DNA of 6,004 nt from Alphaproteobacteria bacterium. Lineage in GTDB: Bacteria > Pseudomonadota > Alphaproteobacteria > UBA2136 > UBA6156. Positions 1 to 5,459 of this stretch are shown piece by piece. Within the stretch, counting starts at the first letter, position 1. Every line of letters begins with the position of its first letter. The notes under the pieces are model-generated. The model worked only from the letters and a program-made list of their open reading frames with translations, did no database searches and was not told the origin of the DNA. The stretch lies in assembly GCA_027489415.1 (NCBI GenBank), contig JAIXZU010000045.1:1-6004 (forward strand), in the 5' to 3' direction. The position numbers and the translations under genes are program-made.

Positions 1-38
1 CAAATATGAGACGTGTCACACCACCGCCGCAGCGGTAT

Positions 39-56
39 TTGTCATTTGTATGACAA
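39..56. repeat. Inverted repeat upstream of the chemoreceptor gene, possible operator
   Basis: Perfect 7-base arms, TTGTCAT and ATGACAA, are separated by TTGT. The repeat sits 22 bases before a consensus -10 hexamer (79-84), roughly 35 to 50 bases upstream of the likely transcription start. That is a reasonable place for an activator or repressor to bind. No family of regulator can be named from the arms, and short AT-rich palindromes occur by chance, so this is only a candidate. Confidence 0.3.
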
Positions 57-78
57 TAACCTGTTGTATTTTAAGCAA

Positions 79-84
79 TATAAT
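79..84 (+). promoter_or_regulatory. Consensus -10 hexamer of the chemoreceptor promoter
   Basis: TATAAT matches the sigma-70 -10 consensus exactly and lies 75 bases before the chemoreceptor start codon. No good -35 hexamer is found at 16-18 bases: TTGTAT at 64-69 is too close (9-base gap) and ATGACA at 50-55 is too far (23-base gap). The promoter may therefore need an activator. I see no match to the flagellar sigma-28 pattern often found ahead of chemoreceptor genes. Confidence 0.35.
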
Positions 85-159
85 AGGCTCCATTTAATGC
101 TCCTCACTTGAAGATTCCTCCCTGAAGCTTACACTCCGAACAAAACAATAGAGACTCAG

Positions 160-1650
160 ATGAACATAACGATCAAACTCAGGCTAATCATACTCATCTG
201 CTTGGCAGTATTCTCAACGGTATTAATGTTGGGAATTGGCCTGTTTTATTTCAATAAACTCCATCATGAAGCTTACACGATTGCGCATGACACGATTCCG
301 GCACTGACTCTCGCGGAAGAAGCTAAATTTGCTGTCGTGCGCCGCCGCACCTACTTCATTCGCTACATCGCGTCAGAGGATCCTTCCGATCGTAGTACTC
401 TAAAGTCACAAATGGATATCTGGGCTGAAAAAAGCGAAAAAATCGATAAAGAGCTTGAAAAACATATCAAGTCACCTGAGCAACGCACTGCTTACGATGC
501 GTTTATAACCTCATTGAATGAATATCGTACCAAAGGCACAGATATTATGAAGCTGTCGGATGCCGGAAATGCCACCGAAGCACACCATGCCCTCAACACA
601 GTAAGCGTCCCGATGATGAATGACGTTGTTGAGAAAATGGAAGTTCTGACGGATATCATGAAAAAAGACTCTCTAGGTCAGGTGGAGCACATGGATGGTT
701 TGATTATCCAGGCCCGCAATCTATGGCTGGTCATTGTGTCGGTTATGACTATCCTCTTGCTGGGAATAGGCTATTTTATCCTGAAAAGTATCCGCAGAGG
801 TCTCGAGGAAGTCGATAAAGTCGCTACAGCCGTATCATCACTGAATCTCAGCAAGCGTGGAAAAGTTTATGGAACTGATGAACTTTCCATGACTGTCGAT
901 AGATTCAATAAAACTGCCGAGCGCCTGCGCGGGGTTATCATGATATCTCAGGAAGTATCGATCAATCTCTCCGCGGCTGCCGCAGAAATGGCCTCCAGTA
1001 TGGATAGTATGAACACAGTGGCCTACGAACAGAACGCGACTCTTGAAAGTATCGCGGCAGCAGTAGAGGAGACCTCGACGTCAGCCAGAGAGGTCAACAA
1101 CATGGCTCAGGAGTCCGGCAGTAGCACGCTGGAAATCGTAGCCCGTATCGAAAAAACCATCGCCAGCGTCGCTTATTTGAAAAACAGCACGGACAAAATC
1201 AGCAATGTGTTGGGAATCATCACAACCATCTCGGAGCAAACCAACCTGCTCGCCCTCAATGCCGCTATCGAAGCCGCCCGAGCAGGGGACGCCGGTCGTG
1301 GCTTTGCCGTGGTAGCGGATGAAGTCCGGAAGCTGGCCGGTAGCACGCACCAAAGCGTCAGCGAAATCAGTGAGGTCATCACAACTTTGCAGCAGAACGT
1401 CTTGGACACCGAGACCTACCTCAGCTCAATTGCAGAAGTACTCATGCAAGTTCAGGAAAACTCGGATAAAGCAGTTAGTGCAGTCGGCGAACAGACTGTC
1501 GCGGTGCAAAGTATTACCACGAGTATTGCAGAGTTCCGCGAAGCAATGGGCCTCATGGTACGTAACATGAACGAAACTCGTACCGCCGCCGCCAGCCTCT
1601 CAGAATCCGCCACCGAGCTGCAGCAACAAACGGCCCAGTTCCAAATCTAA
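160..1650 (+). CDS. Methyl-accepting chemotaxis protein (membrane chemoreceptor)
   Basis: Inner-membrane receptor that senses a periplasmic signal and controls the CheA kinase through CheW, steering flagella or another CheA-dependent output. Residues 7-30 form the first membrane helix. Residues 31-186 are a mostly helical periplasmic sensor of the size of a four-helix-bundle (4HB/Tar-like) domain. Residues 188-208 are the second membrane helix, about 209-262 a HAMP linker, and 262-496 the cytoplasmic coiled-coil hairpin. The hairpin tip is the classic conserved block at 358-393, including SEQTNLLALNAAIEAARAG and GRGFAVVADEVRKLA. Glutamine/glutamate pairs around 302-305 suit adaptation by methylation. 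The length of 496 residues is normal. No C-terminal NWETF-type CheR-docking tail is present. The ligand cannot be told from sequence. The ribosome site is weak (GAGA, 151-154). No che or flagellar genes are nearby, so it looks like an orphan receptor gene. Confidence 0.96.
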   Translation: MNITIKLRLIILICLAVFSTVLMLGIGLFYFNKLHHEAYTIAHDTIPALTLAEEAKFAVVRRRTYFIRYIASEDPSDRSTLKSQMDIWAEKSEKIDKELEKHIKSPEQRTAYDAFITSLNEYRTKGTDIMKLSDAGNATEAHHALNTVSVPMMNDVVEKMEVLTDIMKKDSLGQVEHMDGLIIQARNLWLVIVSVMTILLLGIGYFILKSIRRGLEEVDKVATAVSSLNLSKRGKVYGTDELSMTVDRFNKTAERLRGVIMISQEVSINLSAAAAEMASSMDSMNTVAYEQNATLESIAAAVEETSTSAREVNNMAQESGSSTLEIVARIEKTIASVAYLKNSTDKISNVLGIITTISEQTNLLALNAAIEAARAGDAGRGFAVVADEVRKLAGSTHQSVSEISEVITTLQQNVLDTETYLSSIAEVLMQVQENSDKAVSAVGEQTVAVQSITTSIAEFREAMGLMVRNMNETRTAAASLSESATELQQQTAQFQI

Positions 1651-1683
1651 GCCCTGATAGGCTGTGCTCTGTCAGTCAGGCTT
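1649..1683 (+). other. Imperfect hairpin between chemoreceptor and secreted-protein genes
   Basis: AAGCCCTGA (1649-1657) can pair with TCAGGCTT (1676-1683) with one bulged C, around an 18-base loop. The stem begins in the stop codon of the chemoreceptor gene. No U-run follows, so it is a poor intrinsic terminator. It could instead attenuate read-through or protect an mRNA end. The two genes may still be co-transcribed across the 55-base gap. Confidence 0.25.
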
Positions 1684-1705
1684 CGGTATGACGACATAAA
1701 GGTTC

Positions 1706-2266
1706 ATGAAAGTAATAACTCTCGCAATTTCTGCTATCGCATTGTCGGCCGTATCTTCATTGGCCATGGCTCAGGAAAGGGCAGCTGGAGGATCTGCCGA
1801 TCTCCAGATGACCTGGACTTCACTGAAACTGATGGCAGATCAAGCCAACGATAACGCTAAAATCGCTGGAATTGCCGCAAACGACGCAAGAAGCAAAGCC
1901 GATAAAGTCATTGCGTGTAACGCCAAACAGAAACTTTATGCTCCAGAACATCCAACCAAGGACGCTGACGGCTGTATCGCCGTATTCGAACCAAAGGATC
2001 TACGCATTAAAACAGCCACTTTCAGTCCGGGGGGCAGTACCTGTGGGTCAGGCGCTCATACATGTGCTGTTGACTCAACAACAACTGCTCATCTTTGCAA
2101 ACAATTTGGCTATGCCTACGCAACCGGTGTTTCAAATGGTAAGTATAGCAGCCCTAAAAATAACTATATTGGTCGCTGGACTGGTTCTCGTTGGCAAGTC
2201 TTTAACGCACGGGAAGATAACCGTCCTATGAACTCATTGACCTGCCAAGCCATTACTTGGGAATAA
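1706..2266 (+). CDS. Secreted six-cysteine protein of unknown function
   Basis: I do not recognise a family. The first 22 residues are a clear Sec signal peptide: Lys2, a hydrophobic stretch, then an Ala-Met-Ala signal peptidase I site with cleavage after residue 22. The mature protein of 164 residues would be periplasmic or extracellular. Residues 30-70 are rich in Ala, Asp, Asn and Lys and look helical, possibly a short coiled coil. The rest is a Gly/Ser/Thr/Asn-rich domain with six cysteines (71, 90, 113, 120, 131, 180), enough for three disulfides, plus a Trp/aromatic-rich end (IGRWTGSRWQVF, 154-165). There is no lipobox, LPXTG or membrane anchor. AAAGG lies only three bases before the ATG, an unusually tight ribosome site, but no better start is available. 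It follows the chemoreceptor gene on the same strand and might be expressed with it. A functional link is speculation. Confidence 0.8.
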   Translation: MKVITLAISAIALSAVSSLAMAQERAAGGSADLQMTWTSLKLMADQANDNAKIAGIAANDARSKADKVIACNAKQKLYAPEHPTKDADGCIAVFEPKDLRIKTATFSPGGSTCGSGAHTCAVDSTTTAHLCKQFGYAYATGVSNGKYSSPKNNYIGRWTGSRWQVFNAREDNRPMNSLTCQAITWE

Positions 2267-2335
2267 AATACGGGAAAATTCCGAACATCGCGTGATTCTC
2301 GTCTATGAGAGACACACGTAAGTTAAAATAAAAAA

Positions 2336-2380
2336 TGGCGCACCCGACGCGATTCGAACGCATGACCCCTTCCTTCGGAG
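2336..2380 (-). other. Partial tRNA-Arg(CCG), 3' half: attachment site (att core) at the element's left end
   Basis: Read on the minus strand, this contains the anticodon loop CTCCGAA (anticodon CCG, 2374-2380), the 3' anticodon stem GGAAG, variable loop GGGTC, T stem ATGCG, T loop TTCGAAT, closing strand CGCGT (five pairs, one G-T wobble), acceptor strand CGGGTGC, discriminator G and encoded CCA (2336-2338). The matching 5' half is absent. The bases that should form the 5' anticodon stem (2381-2385, GACTT on the minus strand) do not pair with GGAAG, and no D arm follows. Homology therefore stops at the edge of the anticodon loop, a known crossover region for tyrosine integrases that use tRNA genes. 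An integrase gene begins 400 bases away. A T-rich run just past CCA on the minus strand (2324-2335) may be the tRNA's old terminator tail. This copy cannot make a functional tRNA. Confidence 0.82.
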
Positions 2381-2497
2381 AAGTCGGCGCAAGCCTTTCG
2401 GGAGCACTTTCTAGCCTTATAGCGCTTATCCGTTTTGATGAAAAGCCGGTTTTCCGCCATTCAGATGTTTTAGGGGATACTACCGGGCTTTAGCTAG

Positions 2498-2666
2498 CCA
2501 CCTTACTATAGCCTTATTAATTTGCCCTCCCGGCCTAACGAAGGTGAAATTTTCCTTATTAATAAGGTGCCCAGTTTTGATGGATTTCCGCCGTTATTTG
2601 CACTTTTTAGGCGTATAAGTATACGATATTCCAGTTTTGGTTTAGGCCATTTGGCACCTTATTAAT
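2498..2666. repeat. Cluster of CCTTATTAAT-type repeats, probable integrase/excisionase arm sites
   Basis: Copies of a motif close to GGCACCTTATTAAT occur as follows: a divergent copy GCCACCTTACTAT (starting at 2497-2498), CCTTATTAATT at 2512-2522, the perfect 14-base palindrome CCTTATTAATAAGG at 2554-2567, and a perfect 14-base inverted pair, ATTAATAAGGTGCC (2558-2571) against GGCACCTTATTAAT (2653-2666). Several short motifs in mixed orientation between an att core and the integrase start are what arm-type integrase binding sites look like. Some copies may instead bind the AlpA-like protein. This is inferred from position and repetition only. Confidence 0.55.
2598..2627 (+). promoter_or_regulatory. 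Candidate integrase promoter
   Basis: TTGCAC (2598-2603) and TACGAT (2622-2627) are separated by 18 bases, each a partial match to sigma-70 hexamers (about 4 of 6). Transcription would start near 2634, giving a leader of about 145 bases before the integrase ATG. The promoter lies between the two arms of the 14-base inverted repeat (2558-2571 and 2653-2666), so a protein bridging those arms could repress it. Confidence 0.35.
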
Positions 2667-2779
2667 CGGGCCACAGGATTCGTACCACCCACCTTTTCAA
2701 GGCTTTATTGTCTACTACACAGCTTATACAAGCTTATGAAGTTATTGCCTTTTATATCGTTTCACACGATGAATGCCGT

Positions 2780-4036
2780 ATGCCCGTTATCAAACTCACT
2801 AAAGCCGCTCTTGATAAAATTCCCTTCACAGAAACCGGAAAAGGGCAGGTGGCCTATTACGACACAGACCTCAAGGGGTTTGGGCTTGTGGTGGGCGCTA
2901 CCGCCAAGACCTTCATCGTGCAGAAGGATATTCTGGGCCGCACCCGGCGCGTTACCATAGGCCGCTACGGCACATGGACGGTGGAACTGGCCCGCAGGGA
3001 AGCCCAACACCTCCTCGTGACTATGGATAAAGGCATTGACCCTGTGAGGGAGCGCCGCCTAGAACAAGCCAACAACGTCACGTTGGGGGAAGGGTTGGCC
3101 ATTCACCTAGAACGCATCCAGCGCAAGGGCTGCGTGGCCGGAACTATCCAGCGCTATAAGGAGTCAGTAGGTAACCAACTCAAGGATTGGCTCAACCGCC
3201 CCATGCACGAAATTACCCGTAGCGAGTGCCGCGCCCGCCATACCCAACTCGGTGAAGTTCGGGGAGAAGGCGCGGCCAACCAAGCCATGAAGTGTCTCCG
3301 CGCCATTTACACCACAATGATGAAGGAGAATGAGCATATTCACTCCTCACCCACCATGGCGGTGCACTGGTATAAGGAACGGAGGCGGCAGGAGCCGGTA
3401 GCGGATGGAATGTTGGCCGATTGGTACCAAAAGGTGATGAGCATCCACAACCCGGTGCGCCGGGACTATCAGTTGTTCACCCTATTCACGGGCCTCCGCC
3501 GCAATGACGCCTGCACAGTCAAATGGGCGGATGTGGATTTGGATAGGGGTAGCCTGCACCGGCCCAAGCCTAAGGGCGGCGAAGACCGCGCCTTCACCGT
3601 CCCCCTGCCGGACATATGCCTGGACATTCTCCGCCGCCGCAAACGGGACAACGTGGCCTTTTTCGGTAAGGACTGCCCGTGGGCCTTTCCGGCGTTCGAT
3701 AGTCAAGGGAACCTCAGCCACATGGTTATGCCCTACGAAAAGCGCAAAGGCTTGCCCACACCCCACCGCCTGCGCGACACCTACACCACCGCAGCCAACG
3801 CCGCAGGCCTGTCGCCCTACGACATTGACGTGCTGACCAACCACCGCCCACCCATGGGTGCCGTCACGGCAGGTTACATCCGGCAGGATTTTGAGTATCT
3901 TCGTGTGCAGCAACAGCGCGTGGCTGATTACATAAAATCAAAACTGAAAATGGAGGGGCCGGATGGCACGCCCACTCAAACCAACAACGTCCATTACCTT
4001 AGCCAAGGGAGAAGCCGAAAACACGTCTCCAATTAA
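2780..4036 (+). CDS. int: Tyrosine-type site-specific integrase
   Basis: Cytoplasmic recombinase expected to insert and excise this element at tRNA-Arg. Numbered from the ATG at 2780 (418 residues), 1-88 form the N-terminal arm-binding domain of the DUF4102 type, with the typical opening MPVIKLTKAALDKIPF and a YYDTDLKGFGL strand. About 93-190 are the helical core-binding domain. About 210-370 are the catalytic domain, with the full active set visible: Arg240 (TGLR), Lys265 (KPKGG), His329 and Arg332 (HRLR), His355 (LTNH) and the nucleophile Tyr366 (AGYIR). The frame stays open upstream to a TTG at 2708, which would add 24 residues. I prefer 2780 because family members begin at this motif, though no strong ribosome site precedes it. 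GC is high, near 68% where counted. The last 74 bases overlap the next gene. The enzyme looks intact. Confidence 0.95.
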   Translation: MPVIKLTKAALDKIPFTETGKGQVAYYDTDLKGFGLVVGATAKTFIVQKDILGRTRRVTIGRYGTWTVELARREAQHLLVTMDKGIDPVRERRLEQANNVTLGEGLAIHLERIQRKGCVAGTIQRYKESVGNQLKDWLNRPMHEITRSECRARHTQLGEVRGEGAANQAMKCLRAIYTTMMKENEHIHSSPTMAVHWYKERRRQEPVADGMLADWYQKVMSIHNPVRRDYQLFTLFTGLRRNDACTVKWADVDLDRGSLHRPKPKGGEDRAFTVPLPDICLDILRRRKRDNVAFFGKDCPWAFPAFDSQGNLSHMVMPYEKRKGLPTPHRLRDTYTTAANAAGLSPYDIDVLTNHRPPMGAVTAGYIRQDFEYLRVQQQRVADYIKSKLKMEGPDGTPTQTNNVHYLSQGRSRKHVSN

Positions 4037-4655
4037 GGTAGCAGAGCCAGACGATGAATTCATACAATACTGTATGAGTTACCTCATACAGTTATCCGGC
4101 CCAGAAGAAGAAAGCTACAACAATACTTACCATGACGCTGGATTCAAAAAGTCACTAGAAGAATTGCATATAGCTTGCCGAGATATGCAAAACGCTTGGG
4201 CTGGTATGGAACCTGCTACGCGCCGATTGTTTTTTGCTGTTGAATGGGACGATGCAGGTAAAACTCTCTTCGGCCAGGATATTGCTGTTGCTTTGGCTAA
4301 AGACATTGAAAGATTTGAGTATTACTTTGATGTGAAACAGACCAGACGAAAGAAGCGGCTAGAGTTTGAACTAATACATTTAGCTTTGTCTGACTGGCAA
4401 AAACAGACGGGCCTTAAGCCAAGTACAAATGTATCGTTTACTAAACAGGATGGTTACATTCGTGGTGGGCCTGCATTCGATTATGTGGAAAAAGTCAAAA
4501 ACAAGCTAAAAACGCACATCCAATCTTCTAAAGAAGATATACCCCAGAATATTATAAAAGCAGTCACTCACCTAAATGTCACGTCTATGACAGAGGCAGT
4601 GATTAAAGCGGATTTTGTCGGCCCTAAGCGCAAGAAGAGAACCACTCAAGGCTAA
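3963..4655 (+). CDS. Hypothetical protein downstream of the integrase
   Basis: I do not recognise a family. The 230-residue product appears soluble: no signal peptide or membrane helix, mixed charge, largely helical in the middle (about 60-150), with a very basic end (KRKKR, 222-226) that could contact nucleic acid. A stretch around 124-132 (VKQTRRKKR) is also strongly basic. The ATG is well supported by GGAGG just upstream (about 3952-3956), inside the integrase gene, so the two frames overlap by 74 bases and are probably translated from one mRNA. Base composition is unlike the integrase (about 37% GC at 4321-4380 against about 68% at 3541-3600), suggesting a separate origin. A probable terminator follows. 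A role in element control or an accessory function is possible, but nothing in the sequence decides it. Confidence 0.75.
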   Translation: MARPLKPTTSITLAKGEAENTSPIKVAEPDDEFIQYCMSYLIQLSGPEEESYNNTYHDAGFKKSLEELHIACRDMQNAWAGMEPATRRLFFAVEWDDAGKTLFGQDIAVALAKDIERFEYYFDVKQTRRKKRLEFELIHLALSDWQKQTGLKPSTNVSFTKQDGYIRGGPAFDYVEKVKNKLKTHIQSSKEDIPQNIIKAVTHLNVTSMTEAVIKADFVGPKRKKRTTQG

Positions 4656-4674
4656 CGGAATTAAAATCTCATTT

Positions 4675-4705
4675 CCGGGTTTTTAAACCCGTGGGCTTAA
4701 TTTTT
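4675..4705 (+). terminator. Probable intrinsic terminator after the int operon
   Basis: CGGGTTT (4676-4682) pairs with AAACCCG (4685-4691), a GC-capped stem whose innermost pairs probably open into a small loop. A T-run (4701-4705) follows, but about nine bases after the stem, farther than usual. It lies 20 bases past the stop of the 230-residue protein gene and just before the AlpA control region, a sensible place to end the integrase transcript. Confidence 0.5.
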
Positions 4706-4709
4706 CTCA

Positions 4710-4722
4710 CAGTTGTCAACTG
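4710..4722. promoter_or_regulatory. Palindrome ahead of the AlpA-like gene, possible operator
   Basis: CAGTTGTCAACTG is a perfect 6-base-arm palindrome around a single T, 28 bases before the regulator's start codon and just past the terminator. A dimeric DNA-binding protein, perhaps the AlpA-like product itself or a helper-phage or host regulator, could bind here. TTGTCA within it resembles a -35 hexamer, but no -10 follows at a usual distance before the ATG, so the promoter for this operon is not identified. Confidence 0.4.
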
Positions 4723-4723
4723 A

Positions 4724-4749
4724 TGTCGTCCAACAAACAGGAGACGACA
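4724..4749 (+). promoter_or_regulatory. Hairpin holding the ribosome site of the AlpA-like gene
   Basis: TGTCGTC (4724-4730) and GACGACA (4743-4749) are perfect inverted arms enclosing 12 bases. The Shine-Dalgarno AGGAG (4739-4743) lies at the 3' side of the loop and runs one base into the stem. The stem ends one base before the ATG. In mRNA this could limit ribosome access, or be a protein site on DNA instead. Which one applies cannot be told from sequence. Confidence 0.4.
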
Positions 4750-4750
4750 C

Positions 4751-5020
4751 ATGACTGAACCAGATACCAAACAACAAATCTCTATCCCGGAGTATCTATC
4801 AACCAAACAGGCCGCCCGCTACCTCGGCGTATCCTATCAATATCTTGAAGTGCAACGCTGCCACGGAGACGGCCCGCCATATCTCACTTTAGGACGGCGC
4901 ATGGTGCGCTATCTCAAGTCTGACTTGGACGCATGGGCCACCAGCCAGCGTAAAACCCACACATCTTCACCAAACGTGCCGTGCGTGTCGTCTCGCGCCC
5001 GCGTAGGCGAAGCAATTTAG
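4751..5020 (+). CDS. AlpA/excisionase-family helix-turn-helix DNA-binding protein
   Basis: Small winged-helix regulator (89 residues) of the excisionase/MerR-like HTH_17 type, the class that includes AlpA of P4-like elements and many Xis proteins. Residues 14-62 hold the domain: LSTKQAARYLGVSYQYLE gives the helix-turn-helix, then GPPYLTLGRRMVRYLKSDLDAW gives the wing and final helix, a typical pattern for the family. The remaining C-terminal 25 residues are Ser/Arg-rich and probably disordered. Related proteins bend DNA to direct integrase towards excision or activate int transcription. The location next to an integrase and ahead of a primase fits either role. AGGAGA sits seven to eight bases before the ATG, a strong ribosome site, within a possible hairpin. 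It starts a three-gene set with close spacing (19 bases, then an 11-base overlap). Confidence 0.87.
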   Translation: MTEPDTKQQISIPEYLSTKQAARYLGVSYQYLEVQRCHGDGPPYLTLGRRMVRYLKSDLDAWATSQRKTHTSSPNVPCVSSRARVGEAI

Positions 5021-5039
5021 CACACGTTAGGCATATACC

Positions 5040-5459
5040 ATGAAACAACAAGACATCTTCATTTGGATGATGAAAACCATGCAAAAGGGCAAGCTTCCTG
5101 CACCTTATGTGCCGGGAAGCCCCACAAACCTCATACTTGTCTCAGAGATAATGGAGGAATTGGGAATTAAAGACCTGAATTTTCTCGTAACAGAGCTGGT
5201 AGGTATGGGTTTTATCAAGCAAGCCAAGCCAGTTCATAAAATTCTGTATGTTAGCAGGGATGGTCAATATCGAGCATCACCACACCCAAAGTGGGACTTA
5301 GATGATTGCATAGAGCTTCACTTAGATATGCATCAGGTCACATCCTTAATTGACCTACGCAAACGCTTTGGAAAAGTTGACTGTGAAAATTGGCCTATTG
5401 GCTGGCAAGAATGGCAATCCCCTGACCTAGAAACACCGGAGGACGAACATGATGCCTAA
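5040..5459 (+). CDS. Hypothetical protein between the AlpA-like and primase genes
   Basis: I do not recognise a family. The 139-residue product is soluble and acidic at its end (DLETPEDEHDA), without signal peptide or membrane helix. Residues about 30-80 read like a small winged-helix fold: helices around VSEIMEELGI and NFLVTELVGMGF, then a strand-rich IKQAKPVHKILYVSRDGQY. That is a weak, visual impression. It begins 19 bases after the AlpA-like gene with only a poor ribosome site (TTAGG at 5027-5031), so translation may depend on coupling. Its end overlaps the primase start by 11 bases, which argues for co-translation with the primase and perhaps a role in replication initiation. Codon use and tight packing support a real gene. 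Confidence 0.75.
   Translation: MKQQDIFIWMMKTMQKGKLPAPYVPGSPTNLILVSEIMEELGIKDLNFLVTELVGMGFIKQAKPVHKILYVSRDGQYRASPHPKWDLDDCIELHLDMHQVTSLIDLRKRFGKVDCENWPIGWQEWQSPDLETPEDEHDA

Larger units (their letters stand above)
2267..2779. other. Gene-free region spanning the element junction
   Basis: This 513-base stretch has no convincing gene in any frame. From left to right it holds a short AT-rich tail after the secreted-protein gene, the tRNA-Arg 3' fragment (2336-2380), an element-side segment of about 120 bases with no clear motif, a cluster of CCTTATTAAT-type repeats (2498-2666), a candidate promoter inside that cluster, and an integrase leader. The size and content match a tyrosine-integrase att region, where core and arm sites lie upstream of the int gene. 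Confidence 0.6.

Noticed and set aside
1872..2231. 119-codon plus-strand frame inside the secreted-protein gene
   Set aside because: The host gene has a signal peptide and ordered cysteines. The alternative frame shows low-complexity Gln/Leu runs and no start signal.
2291..2318. Possible terminator hairpin after the secreted-protein gene
   Set aside because: The stem is only two short 4-base blocks with an asymmetric internal loop, and it is followed by an A-rich rather than T-rich run on the plus strand.
2336..2412. A complete tRNA-Arg gene on the minus strand
   Set aside because: The 5' anticodon stem does not pair with the 3' strand and no D arm is present. CGGGAGC at 2399-2405 resembles the needed acceptor strand by chance, but the segment between does not fold.
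2669..2703. A second tRNA-like stretch on the minus strand, with a TTGAAAA loop like tRNA-Phe and a T-loop-like TACGAAT
   Set aside because: The T stem forms only about two Watson-Crick pairs, the anticodon stem is broken and there is no acceptor end. Likely coincidence or part of the att-arm sequence.
3482..3913. 143-codon open frame on the minus strand inside the integrase gene
   Set aside because: It lies wholly opposite the catalytic domain of the integrase in a GC-rich region where antisense frames stay open by chance. It has no ribosome site or recognisable motif.
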